A DNA stretch of 64,000 bases from Antedon bifida (GCA_963402885.1 OY727093.1:8381501-8445500), one strand, 5' to 3'. Shown: positions 1-11,879, numbered from the stretch's first letter. Translations and numbers: made by a program. Notes: a model not told the origin generated them from the sequence alone.

Positions 1-1141
1 TCATCATATTGATGTAGAATTCTATAGATCTCCACGACAACTTAGTTTTCATAAAAAATTGAAATTTAATTATTTTCGTACAACAAAATTGATTAAACTA
101 AATAGTGAAAATGATACTGTGATACTTTATAGGTTTGTAATATCAGGGAGTTGTTCTAATTAACAACTCTCTTGTAATATAAAGCATATCACTTTATAGA
201 ATAGACCAAAACGTCCGAGATACTTTTTAGCTAAAAAATGGCGATATGGGTCCATGATTTAACCATGGGGGTACAAATATATACCTCCATGATTTAACCA
301 TGTTTTAGTACAGTGTCATTGGTTAACTTCGATAAATTAAAATGAGAATGTATTTAACTAATGATTCGATTACAATCATACAATTATAAATACCACAACC
401 TTTAAATGCCACAGGCCTATAACACTTTATTTGTATACATGTTTGTGGGTACAGTATTATTATTAACCAAATGCGTCAAAAAGAATTTTGTAAGTGGTTG
501 CCCTACATAAACATCTTGAGTTCACGCGTCTATGGCGAACTTAGGACTTTGAAGGGGAGGGGAAGGCACGAATAATATTCGAATAAATAAAGTCTAAAGG
601 ACGTGGAAGGGGAACAAACAACGAACATCCTTTAAAAATCACATAATACACATACCACAATCGTCCGATACTACAAACCTTTTGTAGTGTGAGTCATTTT
701 TTAGTCAAAATAGCGATTGACATTTATGATGTACCCGTATGTCATCAGTATCACCAAACATGAGACCTACAATATTTAACATTACTGATTTTCAACGCGT
801 GTCACGAACCTGCCACGAAATACAGAGTAGAACAAACAACATTCATGTCAAATTGTGAGTTCTTCAAATACAATACGATTTTCGCGAGATTAGTGAATTG
901 TGTTTATGGTTTGTGATTGTTTTGGGTTTACGTGTGTTGATAAGTTGTACAAACATGCACACTTGTATAAACAAAGATATTTATTTAAATCTCTATTATT
1001 TGAACACGTATGATTAGCTTGATGTTCAATGTTTGTGGTTACAGTTTTTTTTTTCATATCTCATCGGTAATCAATTGTATAAAGAAAATGACAATGATAA
1101 GCCTTAATTTGAAACCAAAAAGTCTCGAAGCATATATCACG

Positions 1142-1221
1142 GATCTATAAATTATAATAGGTCCATGATATACGCTTCAAATACTTGAAGTATGGACCTC
1201 TATAATTATAATTTATAGGTC
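1142..1221. repeat. Imperfect inverted repeat
   Basis: The left arm begins GATCTATAAATTATAAT and continues to AGGTCCAT. The right arm starts ATGGACCT and ends with the reverse complement of the left start. The arms are about 25-30 bp around a short centre. It is probably a decayed palindromic transposon relic, with no coding content. Confidence 0.6.
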
Positions 1222-1360
1222 TATTATTGAAGAATGAAGCCTCAGTTAATAGTAAATTGGATGTGTTTATAGGGTGGGTGTAAACATATTTAGAAAAAAC
1301 TCAAATCAATCGGCGTATTAAGGTCTTTTATGTAGAAACTTTCCTCGAAAACCCCTATAA

Positions 1361-1440
1361 AGCTCTGTCTACACTATCAAAACAAAAAAAAGTGATGTGG
1401 GCACATACCATTTCTTTGTCATAAAGTTTGATACAGAGCT
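1361..1440. mobile_element. MITE copy a (AGCTCTGTCTACACTATC family), short
   Basis: Terminal inverted repeat AGCTCTGTCTACACTATC at the left; the right end is shortened to a TTTGATACAGAGCT form. It is flanked by TAA on the left and TTA on the right. At about 80 bp this is the smallest copy in the window and has lost most of the internal module. Confidence 0.75.
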
Positions 1441-3357
1441 TTACGCGGACAATTTGTTTTTTGTTTGTTACGGTACTTACATTTTATTTTACAGCATTTT
1501 TCTTGTGAGTAAAAGTTACTAATACGGTACCCACAGCCGTAGTATACCGATTACATAAATCGACAGGTGACGACCACTTTTAAAACTACATAGGCCTATA
1601 CTAAATTTGTTACATTTTTGTTGGGAGTCAAATATTGCAGGTACTAGGCCTATATCGACTCATACCCACAAAGTCCACATGCTAGCTGCTGATGAACAAC
1701 AAATTAGATTAATTGATTGGATGATCAGGAAATTGTATTTTTAAGACTTTGCTAACTCTGGAAAATTAAGAATATAATATAAGAGCATTTCGAGTTTCAT
1801 TTTGAAATGAAGACAGTAATTTGAGCCCCGAGTACCTGATCAGATCATGAGGAAAAAATAATAAAATAATTTTTGAATCCTCCATGATGATCAGATCTTG
1901 CGGCTAATCCTAAATCTTTTCTGTTTTGAGAGCCCTATCAATTAATATTCCATCATTCGGTTTCTTTTGTGTTATTGGATATTCTTGTCAAACTACCGGT
2001 ACATCGAGATTCGATTTGAAGCCATTTTTTGTTGAATTATGAAACGTTACCGCCTTTGCGTGGGTCATGTTGTTACCTTTTCCTCTCAATCAACATTGTC
2101 GGCAACATAAAGATCCAATAATAACATAATTCAGACAAAAAAATATGTTTTTGTGATTTTGAATGTACTATTTTAGTCATGATGTTTATGTCATACATAC
2201 TACATTATGGAGCATTCAAAGTTATTAGGGATTGTTGCGTTGATCGAGCATAACGTTAGTAAATGTTAGGAAATTTCGATAAAATAACTAGGCCTACTGA
2301 AATATTGTTACTTCCTCTAGCCTTAAAGAAGTCATGGCGAGTCTCTTGACAATTCGTCCGAAACGACCATGATTTGTATATATTTAGGTTAGGATTTAGG
2401 CTGCAACAACAATGTATAATAAATCATATTTTGAATGGGTCAGCTTGTATAGCTTTAATCAAGTTATTCCCTTTTAGTACCAAAATAAAGTGAAACAAAA
2501 ATAGGGCCTAGTGCATAATGATTTATTTTATAAAAAATAACCAAAAAACAGTCATTCAACCAAAAACCTACAGGTATATATGAATTCCAGACAACTATAA
2601 ACTTTATATAAAATTTTTTTTAATCACTTTTTTTCGATCCAATCTTTGATCAAAGAACAACTATTAGTACTATTATGTGACATCAAAATGAATAGGCCTA
2701 TATAATAATGAAGGCCTGGATATAAAAGGAAGTAATAAATCTCTGTCACGGCTTATTAGAACAAGGATTATTAAACAGCATGTCATGTTGTAAGTTTTTA
2801 TCTCATTTAATTGTTGATCTAAATGTGTATAATATCCCTACAGGTGTGTACGGTTTCCCTCCTAACCAAAGGTGAAATTAATGACTTTTTAATGTCTAAT
2901 AATAAATAACATGTACACACCTGAATGTCATTTAATTTAAATTGAAAATGCGTTTGCTGAATGTAATCGAATGTAAAAACACTCGTATATCACGTAGTAC
3001 TACAGTGTAGGCCCGTCGTTGAGGTATCTAAAATAGACCGCCAGCCAGGGATAGACCCTTTGAGCACTTTGATCTTTAGAACGATATATCACCACTTGTG
3101 CTTAGGTCTGGCTTCAGGGGTTCAAAGCACTCAATAGAAGAACAAAAGCTTGATTGATGTTATTCGCATTAAAATCTCTTCTAATAAATCGGATTTCAAG
3201 ATAGGTATTATATTCCCTTATGGTTAATTATATACATGTTTTGTTCTATCGTCTACGCACATGAGTGCCGTTTTCGAACAACAAGGGGAAGGTTTCGATA
3301 GAAATGGCATATTTAAAACTAATAATTGAGTTTTAATTATAACATTTTTTTAAACAG

Positions 3358-3591
3358 CACTGTAGAAGAGTTAAAAAACCCTCTTTTATTTTATTAATTT
3401 TCACACTGTAGAAGAATTAAAAAAACCCTCTTTTATTTTATTAATTTTCACACTGTAGAAGAGTTAAAAAACCCCCCTTTATTTTATTAATTTTCACACT
3501 GTAGAAGAGTTAAAAAACCCCCCTTTATTTTATTAATTTTCACACTGTAGAAGAGTTAAAAAACCCTCCTTTATTTTATTCATATTCACAC
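3358..3591. repeat. Tandem repeat, five copies of a 46-47 bp unit
   Basis: Units begin CACTGTAGAAGAGTTAAAAA at 3358, 3404, 3451, 3497 and 3543. Copies are 46 or 47 bp and nearly identical, differing in a C/T run in the middle and a few bases. There are no spacers between units, so this is a minisatellite rather than a CRISPR array. Confidence 0.9.
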
Positions 3592-4548
3592 TTTCAAATA
3601 ATAATAATAATCTGCGGAATGTACACGAATTTGACCTAATTAAGTTTTAACTCAATATCCTTTAAAGTACTTGTAACCATAATTAAGTTTGCAGATCTTT
3701 AGATGTGGAACTTGAAGCGCATTACAATCATGCGGAGCATCATTTAAATTTTCTGTCGGATAGGACAAACGAAACGAACAATTAACTATGATAAAAGAGT
3801 TCATTGTGACATAATTGAAACATCATAATGCAGGTGTCAAGATGAAGGCAAACCGCTAAGTGTTTCTGTTAAGTCACCACTCCAACTCAATTATATTTAT
3901 CGCATTTCTTTTAAGTCTCCAATTTACACTTATATTTTTACTCATAAATCTGGTAAAGTTAGCATATTCTGTATTAGCATTGGCCTTTGTTTAAAGACAG
4001 AGTTTGAAAGATGCTATTTTTGTAAGCTGTCACACGTTTAGTGTCGTTTCATCACCTGACATATAACAATAATACAGTAATGTGCTGTGCAAACAGTGCT
4101 ATATTGTTGACCACACCTGCGGGGGCACTCATCAAAGTAGTCTTTGTTCTAAACTTATCAGTTTCATCAGAAAGAAGTGACTTGTAACAAGATCTCATAT
4201 TCAGCATCCTATCTGATATTCAACTATAATATATTATTAGTAATTATGACAGTTTTGTGATCGTATCAAGTGTGCCGTGGTGGCGATATCTATTACTGGT
4301 GTGTTATCGTAATCATTTTAATTTTTTCCGTTATTGATATGAATCTATTATATAAATATTGTTTTTAAGTTGTTATTGTTCACAAAATAAGTTTTCTCTC
4401 ATAATTTTCTCTATTCAAAACACACAACCTGAAGTCGGTGAGACAAAAGACTAAATTAATACAGGTATCTTCTTTTTAGTTTGTGAAACTGAAAAGCCTG
4501 CAATCATTATATTGATGATCTAAAATAAACCTCATAATACAGATACAG

Positions 4549-4576
4549 CTGAGTTTTCTAGATCTAGAAAACTCAG
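4549..4576. repeat. Perfect 28-bp palindrome
   Basis: CTGAGTTTTCTAGA is followed directly by its exact reverse complement, with no loop, centred on the internal AGATCT. A second weaker CTGAG-type inverted pair follows within 40 bp. Function unknown; it could be a transposon scar or a dimeric protein site. Confidence 0.7.
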
Positions 4577-5810
4577 ATATATCTGAGATCTGAGTTTCCT
4601 AGACATCCACAGACACTGAGAAAGAATAACCCGTCCGATGTTGGTGCTTTCTCGGTGGTTTTCGTTCGTTCTTTGGGTTTTTATTCATTATTTACTAAAT
4701 AAATAAATAAATATTATTTTAGTTTTTTTGTCGCCTTTTTTATTCGAATTATTCTTTTTCTATCCTTGTATTGTTTGCATTTTAGCTTCCTTCAAGTTGA
4801 TCTTATTTAAGAATCAGATGACATGAGGAAATATAGTTCAAAATAGTACGTAAACATTTCCTCGTGGCATTAAGTGGTGTAAAGGTATCTAACTATAGCC
4901 TATTGTTTTTGTGTCAGGTACAATATTCATGGCCGGAGGAAATGACTGACGTCTGTCATATACTTCTGTTCCTTTATTATTCAACGCGTACATATTGGAT
5001 AAAATATAAGAGTAGGCCTATACATTTTTACAGTATTTGCTTATAGATATTTGTTTAATGATTGATACTTTTTATATAATATACTTCTCACGTGTTGTAT
5101 ACGTCATAGCTATACTTTCGTAGCAATGTTGTTCCTGCTGTAATATTAATAAGCTGTCGTATATTTGTCAATAAGTCCGTCGTTTTTCAAGTCAAATGAT
5201 TTCTTTGATTCCTATGCTGTTCGATTTAATTGTCCATTTCTTCTTTCGTTATACATTGTATATGGTTCGCTATAAAATACAATACAAGATAAACTTCAAT
5301 TCATCATGTAATTTTATTTACTTTTTTTTTCAATATACAGTAGATTATTTTTCAGTAATAAATAAGGATAATATAATTATTATATTTTGTTTACTTAAGA
5401 CAAGCATACACACGTACATATTAGCCAATCCAATGTAGGATACACTAACATGATATTATCATCAAATGTGCTTATGTTATCTTATTGCACTAGCATGAAC
5501 AATCAAGCCGTTATTAGCATAATGTAATTATTTATTCCATGATTTTTGTTTCTATAGTTGCCAAGTAGGCGAGTACTGAGCACTAATAACATTTTGGAAT
5601 CCTTATTACGATGACCATTATCCTTAAACAACTCAGAAACTGACTTAAATAATACAGATTACTTAGCACATTTACAACGTTGTATTTACAGCGTAGGGTC
5701 AATAACACAATTTGTCAACAATATTGTTCGATTCGGATACATAGAAATATGTTGTAAAAGAATGGAAAATCTGTAAGATTTCAGAAATTCCCTCTCAACT
5801 TCGAACGTAA

Positions 5811-5927
5811 AGCTCTGTCCACACTATCAAACTGTTTGACAAAAAAGTCGGTAGTAATACGACATCATTGTGTTGATGGCCACGTCACATTTTTTTGCCA
5901 CATACAATTTAATGTGTAGACAGAGCT
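5811..5927. mobile_element. MITE copy b (AGCTCTGTC family)
   Basis: Both ends are present, AGCTCTGTCCACACTATC on the left and a matching right end closing with CAGAGCT. Both sides are flanked by TAA, consistent with a 3-bp TWA target duplication. The interior has the GACAAAAAA run typical of the family. Confidence 0.8.
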
Positions 5928-6125
5928 TAACAGTAGGCCTATTATAATAGAACTTACATCTACAGATTAATACTTTTTAAAGGAAATTTTTCAACAACTG
6001 TATACTTATCATGAAGTACTAGGTATGCGTGGATACGTCTTAAGTACTGTAATGGTTACGATAATGTGATATTGCAAAATATATTAATGGGCGATCTTTC
6101 CTCTGTAACTATCGTAGAAAACAAT

Positions 6126-6131
6126 TTTATT
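6126..6131 (-). promoter_or_regulatory. Candidate polyA signal of the CDK inhibitor gene
   Basis: AATAAA on the minus strand, about 385 nt below the acceptor of the last exon. It is the first canonical signal I noted in that direction. Confidence 0.4.
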
Positions 6132-6294
6132 TTTTAATCGACCTTTCCGTGACTTCTTTATAACTTTATGAATAAATAAATTAAACTTTATACGTACAGT
6201 ATTTACAATGAATGTGTTACTAAAACACTTAAACATAGATTTGAGTTATAATATAACTTTACAGTATAAGCCAACTTCTCCTGGTTTAGCCTCT

Positions 6295-6330
6295 TTTGGC
6301 GGGAAAACCAGAGCCAGACTTGGCGGGAAG
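6295..6330. promoter_or_regulatory. Pair of E2F-like sites
   Basis: TTTGGCGGGAAAA at 6295-6307 matches the E2F consensus TTTSSCGC/GGCGGGAA. A second site, CTTGGCGGGAAG, lies at 6319-6330 in the same orientation. Both fall inside the probable 3' UTR exon of the CDK inhibitor gene, an unusual place for promoter elements. They could serve an enhancer or an unannotated start. Confidence 0.4.
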
Positions 6331-6999
6331 AATGCTCTTATGTAAAAGTTACAATACTATTTTGTGGTTAAATATAGCGTGATGTTTCGTGTCTGTCATC
6401 GTGCCAGCACATTGGTAGACCTTTTTGGCAGTTCTCCAGCAACTGATACGGCAACGCCTGGGTCTTCTGAGCCCCTCGGGATACTTATCGATGTGCTGTA
6501 CCGTACCCTCCTGACCTGCAAAGATAAATAAAACGATTTTTAATAACAATCTTTTAATTATGCAATTGTCCACGATAAAAATAACAGGTGCAAAAGTAGA
6601 AATACGATCTTTAAATGAGAAGAGTTGATTGAAAAGGTGGTATAACCGCAAGATAACGCTAAATTACATAGGTAGGTATACAACATCGCTATAACCCATT
6701 GTATGCAAATATTTTCAAGTGAATTCAACCATTTAACACGAAGACAGATTTATCCCGAATAATAACAAACGCGAACTTTTCGACACGCCTTTGAAACGAG
6801 CAATACAGGTACTTGTTGTTTTGATTCTTTACAAATCCAGGTCTCGTTTTATCAAGTTACCCAACGTGACAAAATTGCAGTTTTTCATTTAATGACGTCA
6901 TCACTGTACATTCAAACGATTGTTGAGAAAACATAAAACGAAGCATCTCTTCGTAGGCCTATATAAATTAAGCCGTATTCATTTTGATTGGCTGACGTG

Positions 7000-7127
7000 T
7001 TCCCCTCTGTTCCAAGTGGTCCGTAGCAGAGGGGAAGACGCTTTTCTCTATCATTACTAAATTAGGTAATGCCACGCTTCCCTACTGACACGCAGAGAGT
7101 CCGTGAGGTAGAAATAATTTAGTAATG
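7000..7127. repeat. Two neighbouring inverted repeats in CDK inhibitor intron 2
   Basis: TTCCCCTCTG (7000-7009) pairs exactly with CAGAGGGGAA (7027-7036). CATTACTAAATTA (7052-7064) pairs exactly with TAATTTAGTAATG (7115-7127). The block is more GC-rich than its surroundings. It may be a decayed foldback element. Confidence 0.5.
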
Positions 7128-8964
7128 TTGACCCAGTAATTACACGAATACAGCAACCGGTTTTGAATCATCTTTTTTTTAACATTATCAATTTATCAAA
7201 TACACAATCGTATGTGATTATTCTTTGTCAATTAAACTGGACATATAAACAGTACATTTATCATCGCCGCCGAAATGCGGATTGGAACGTACCATTACCT
7301 TATTTGGTTAATGAAGCAAGTTTACTACTCAACGCGTTTGGAACGTTTTGTTTGACGCGTTATCGTCCACCACAACATTTGACAGTCAGTAACTATTAAT
7401 TACAGTATAGTTTATTAAGAATTATCGGGAGATACTGTAATAAACAAGAATATTGTGATATATTATAGTGTTGTTTTTCAATAAACTACCCGCAATTCGC
7501 GGGGAAAAACTGGACTGAGCCACAACAAAAAGTAGCTTACGATCACGTCTGTTTAATAACACGTGAAGTTAGAGGGTAGGTAACGCAGCTTGTGGTCTTG
7601 AAACACACGCGAAAACGCCACGACAAGCATCTCCAAATAAATTACCAGCCCGTCAATCACAGCAGCGTTAAGAAATTACAATTTACGAACGAGATTTGCT
7701 ATAAATATTCCGTTACAATACTGACGTGACGTTATTTTTTCTCGAGTCAATGTTTTTTGATTGATAGTCAGTTATGTGAATTCAAAAAGAAAAATTCCCA
7801 AATAAAGAGAATTTATTTATTAAACACTGCATTGCGAGATGTGATGAACCAAGACTATTTAAATTGGAAGACAACAAATATAACTATTTTTGTAATTCAT
7901 ACAAAAAAAAACAATCGTCAGTTCTGAAAACAACGATGCTAAACAAACAATAGTTTTGATTATAGTCGATTGCAATCGGGAGATGTTCCCAAGTGAAGTT
8001 CGTCTAGTTGGAAGACAACGCGACCAGGACGCGTCCAGAAAGAATGCAATCCTTTGTTCTAACGGTAAGAAGAATTTACAGAAATAACAAACACGGATGG
8101 TGTTATTTCGTGGACAGTCGCGATCTGAAATCATCATCTTCAATGGTATTGTGATTGTGCGTTGATCATGCTTCAGCGATTTCTTGCTATGCAAAGGTAC
8201 AAACAAAAACAACTCTTGTCAAATTGCGAGTGTATTGTATACCCCTCGATAGGTAATCATTTTGACAATCAGCTGGTTTTGAGAGAAAATAGGACAATCA
8301 AAAGGGATTGATGCTTTTTGTTAAAATCGGCAGCTTTTGAAATGTTCATTTATTAAACGTTTTAATAAAATGTTAAACTCAACATAGCAAAATATAAGAA
8401 TCCGTTTTATTATATTGTTCATTTCCTCATTTCTATTTATATATATATATATATATATTTATGTGCAGACTTATATTACGACGCGCGTTATGGATTATTA
8501 GCTTGCTTACTATTCAGTTAAAAGGTTAAATAACAATCTTAGAAAATTAACAAACTACGTAAGCGGCATTATAAATATAAAAATAGAATGCTGTTATATG
8601 ACTGTCATAAATCATTTATAAGTCGCAAAGGTTAGTTTGTGCCATAAATCATTTTTGGATTTACTTCTAATCTATGTGATTACGTGTTGCACGAAACATG
8701 ATAAAGAGTGATTTTTAAATTGCCATATTGAAACTGCAAATCGAAACAACAAGGTCTAGATGTACTGTTCAGAATCAATATGACTTTTCATTTATTAAAA
8801 CTGTACATATCAGGAGAGTAAAGATCACTGATATTGCTCAACAAGTCATGTTTTACTTTATTTATTATATGATAGCCCTGCTGTAATGCAAACATGTAGC
8901 TTTTCCGCATGTAAATAACATCAAACTTTTTAATTTCTTTAATGTAAAGTACATACCTTTATAG

Positions 8965-11801
8965 TTAAGCACTCTTGGTGTTTGTATGCGATTGTTGTTT
9001 CGTTGTCGACGAACGTGACATTGATCTTTCATATAGTTTTTGCCTTGGTCTGAATACTAATCTGCGTTTTGGCAAGAAATCTGAAAAGCAGAAAATAAAT
9101 CTTGTTAATTATCTAAAAAAAATTCTGAAAATATTTGAATGTATTTATGCTAAAGACAAACTCCGAAAGAGCAATAAATCTGCAAATTAGAAAATAAATC
9201 TTGTCAATTATCTGAAAATATATTTCAATTTCTGAAAATATTTGAATGTATTTATATGCTGAAAGACAAACTCCGAAAAAGGGCCAACCCATCGTTTAAG
9301 ATTGTTCGCAATACCAATATTTATCTGAAGATAAATCTTTACAGCATTACTGTACTCTTCAATAAATCATGGAGAAATAAGTTAGATTAGATTAATCAAA
9401 CAAAAACAACCAATTCCTTCTTTATTATTCCAATCTATTAATTATATTTTAGGATTCCATTTCTTCCTGTTCCGTTTTTAGAATCGAAGGAAATAATATA
9501 TTTAGGTAAATTAACAACTGATCAGGAAATCCTATGACGAATTTATCGAATACTAACCGACAAGTTACTACTGGAAATTAGAAAATGTTCCAACAAAGCG
9601 ATTTAATTCTTTGTTCTTAAAATCAGGTGCCGTATTGACAGAATAAAAAGGGTATTATTTATTCAATGTACTCCAATTTGAAGGATTACACTCGATTCAA
9701 TAGAAAAGAGATCTACACTCTATCATCAATCAATATTCAGTAGAGTTTTCTCTACAAAGGAAAGCTAAATATGCATGAAATTTACTCCAACTTCTGCTTT
9801 GTTTACAGTCAACTATATTCTGATGATGATGTGTTATTCTTTTACGGCTGGCACGTGGCGCTTGTCAAGCCATTGGGCACCAAAGTGCCAGCAGATGTTT
9901 CCCAGGAGAAGGCTCCCGATGGCAACCGAAGGTGAGCGTTGATTAATGAGTCCTACCTCCACCAATCCCCACGGCCATTTTTAATTAACTCGTGTTCCTT
10001 CACAAGCGATAGTGACCCTTCACAGCAACCTATGCTGGTACTGCCATATGCACTATTTTTTCCTTAACAAAGTGCCCAATATTCTCAAATAATTGGCTTC
10101 CCACTGAATTACACCATTAATTGCTATTCCAATGTAACTCACAATTAGTTGAATAAATTTGTCTTTTATCATTCATTATTATCTTAACGTAAAACGGTAA
10201 TGATCATAAAAATTGTAAAACTATCTCAAATTCACAATGAAGTAATTTAATCATAAAAACTGCCGGCAGCCCTCCAAAACAATTTTGATTCGTTTTTCGG
10301 GGAGATAGATCTTACATCTCGCAATGTTACAGGTACCCAACATTGGAAACACAAAAATAGAATTTACAGTAGATAGCAGGCCAGCATTAAAAGTACACTA
10401 AACCCAGGGTATTTTATCGTGCAGATTAAACAGACTATTTTTATAATATGATACATTAATCAATCATATTGGAACCGGAAAATTGGGACTGCGAAAAAAG
10501 AACAAATAAAAGCAAATACAAGGTGACCTTGATTTGAAACCTAAAGCTTTACTTGTTTGTCAAATAAGTAGAGCCTATTCAATATTCGCGTGCATCAAAT
10601 ACTGTGTAACTAAACTATCTTATGTATCTGACTTTTCAATTATAGATAAAGTTCCTTCTACAGTACATAATAATATGAAAGTGTATATCGAAATCAATAC
10701 CGAACCCAGCCCAGGGTAGCTAAAAAAACCCTAGAAAATCTGGGCAAGTTTAGACACGATAATAGCATCAACGCCCGATTTCGAGGGATGACTTTTAAAG
10801 TGTTTGATTGGTCCTTCTCTGGGCTCAACTTTGGAATGATTTCTTCTGGTAATGTGCAGTTTTATTGCTACAACTTCGGGTGGTACGCAAATTTGGCCAT
10901 GCTTCAATCTTTATGAAATAATCCTCAGTCAGAGGCTCAGTTTTCTTTTATATCGTAATGTGATAACATGGATGTAAAGTTTGCAGCTTTAATTTACTCC
11001 TTTTTCTAGAAACGAGTTTACTCTGTTTATGATTGATCTTTCTTTGTGTATTTATCTCTAAATGTGCCTTTACAGTAACTTAATTCCAGGAGTAGGCCTA
11101 ACTAATAGATATCCAGACTCGTCTTATAAACTACACATTGTTTTACTTTATCATCAACAACTTATTCGAGTTGAAACACACTAGTATTTTTTCATTTTTA
11201 GAACATCTAGTACAGAATGAAAACAAAAATCTGTATTAAAGCATAATGTAGATTCGAAAAAGCAGAACCCTGAAAGAGAATTTGAATTAGAGGTACATTT
11301 TTAAATTAAATTACCAGCTTGTAGCCGATTCTTACCTGTAATTGTTGTCTGTTTATATTGCTTTGGTGTTTGTGATGAACTGGACGGTTCTTCTTCGTGC
11401 TGTGTAGCAATCGGTGAAGTTACAGTACTACTACATTGCATTGTTTCGTTATCTAATCCATTGTTTTCTGTCGAATCCGGTGAGTTTGTTGATAACGTAA
11501 CAAATTTAGTTATAATTTCCCGTGTTCGATACATGTTTGAACAGGATTTTCCGTCTAACAAACTCCATTCCCAACGACTTGTAGAGTTATTTACTGGCAT
11601 TTCGGTATCGGGATCTAGTCCTAAAGATTCGAGTTTCTTGCGATCTTCTAAGCACGATTGCTTTAGCTCATTCTTCAACCAAGCGTCTGTAGCTGCATGA
11701 TCTTCGCTCGTCGTGCCAAATAAATTCCTTGCAACTCTCGACTTTGCTACTCGTCCTGGCCTAGAACCACACACTCTTATTTTATGGACGTCAACAGTCA
11801 T
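8965..11801 (-). CDS. CDKN1: p21/p27-type cyclin-dependent kinase inhibitor
   Basis: Nuclear inhibitor of cyclin-CDK complexes. Coding exons are 11336-11801 and 8965-9080 (the exon continues to its donor at 8957), joined in frame to give 193 aa; human p27 is 198 and p21 is 164. Residues 22-92 form the CDI domain: cyclin-binding RNLFG at 25-29, a helical linker, WEW at 77-79, and a Tyr at 91 where p27 inserts its 3-10 helix into CDK. The middle is Ser/Thr-rich. Across the intron the sequence becomes QTTITDFLPKRR (151-162). This matches the p21 PCNA-interacting box, with the Thr-Asp pair and a basic residue at +4 that define a PIP degron read by CRL4-Cdt2, and a KRR nuclear signal. The start is the first ATG after a TATA promoter. 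A third, non-coding exon lies at 6515. Family assignment is very secure. Whether it is orthologous to p21 or p27 is not decidable here, because a single invertebrate gene predates their split. Confidence 0.93.
9090..9285. repeat. Tandem duplication of about 100 bp beside CDK inhibitor exon 2
   Basis: The segment starting AGAAAATAAATCTTGTTAAT near 9090 is repeated from about 9189. Both copies share TTTGAATGTATTTAT and AAAGACAAACTCCGAAA blocks. The duplication begins about 10 bp outside the exon 2 acceptor, so it enlarged the 3' end of intron 1. Confidence 0.75.
9810..9931 (+). other. GC-rich island: candidate antisense exon or structured RNA
   Basis: A clearly GC-richer block in AT-rich intron 1 of the CDK inhibitor gene. 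On the plus strand it has a strong acceptor (TTTGTTTACAG) and a strong donor (GAAG then GTGAGC). One frame is open throughout and reads ...FFYGWHVALVKPLGTK..., 122 nt, phase 2 in and out. The minus strand also has an open frame across it. It can also fold: GCTGGCAC pairs with GTGCCAGC, and GGCAC/GTGCC closes a CAAA loop. I recognise no protein or RNA family. It may be an exon of an unannotated gene, a domesticated repeat core or a non-coding RNA. Confidence 0.35.
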
Positions 11802-11879
11802 CTTTAAATCGTTTAACTAACTCTAGTGCTTGTTGGTATACAAATGAAGCTTGGTTTGTACGTACCAAACGTAAAATAC

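Larger units (their letters stand above)
1..6100. other. Intergenic stretch, AT-rich
   Basis: No coding exon could be supported here. Open frames are short, lack paired splice sites and show no recognisable protein. The stretch holds two copies of the local MITE family, a tandem repeat, a perfect palindrome, an imperfect inverted repeat and scattered TAGGCCTA motifs, all listed separately. It lies downstream of the minus-strand CDK inhibitor gene. Confidence 0.6.
6110..6515 (-). other. CDKN1: Non-coding third exon (3' UTR) of the CDK inhibitor gene
   Basis: A strong minus-strand acceptor (pyrimidine-rich, ending TTTGCAG) lies just above 6515. The preceding coding exon ends with a strong GTATGT donor only 8 nt after its stop codon. 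Joining them makes this exon pure 3' UTR. Human CDKN1B likewise keeps coding sequence in exons 1-2 and only 3' UTR in exon 3. An open frame in this exon (6349-6515) would also splice in phase to exon 1, so an alternative C-terminus cannot be fully excluded. A minus-strand AATAAA at 6126-6131 gives a plausible 3' end; the lower boundary is approximate. Confidence 0.6.

Noticed and set aside
3358-3591. CRISPR-like array
   Set aside because: Units are contiguous, with no unique spacers, and the DNA is animal nuclear.
4864-5438. Short ORFs in the first 6 kb
   Set aside because: AT-rich, strongly Phe/Tyr/Ile-biased frames with no splice partners or recognisable domains.
6349-6651. 100-codon minus-strand ORF as the main last coding exon of the CDK inhibitor
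   Set aside because: It splices in phase, but the exon at 8965-9080 gives the p21-like PIP box and stops before a donor leading here. Best read as 3' UTR, with an alternative isoform only a possibility.
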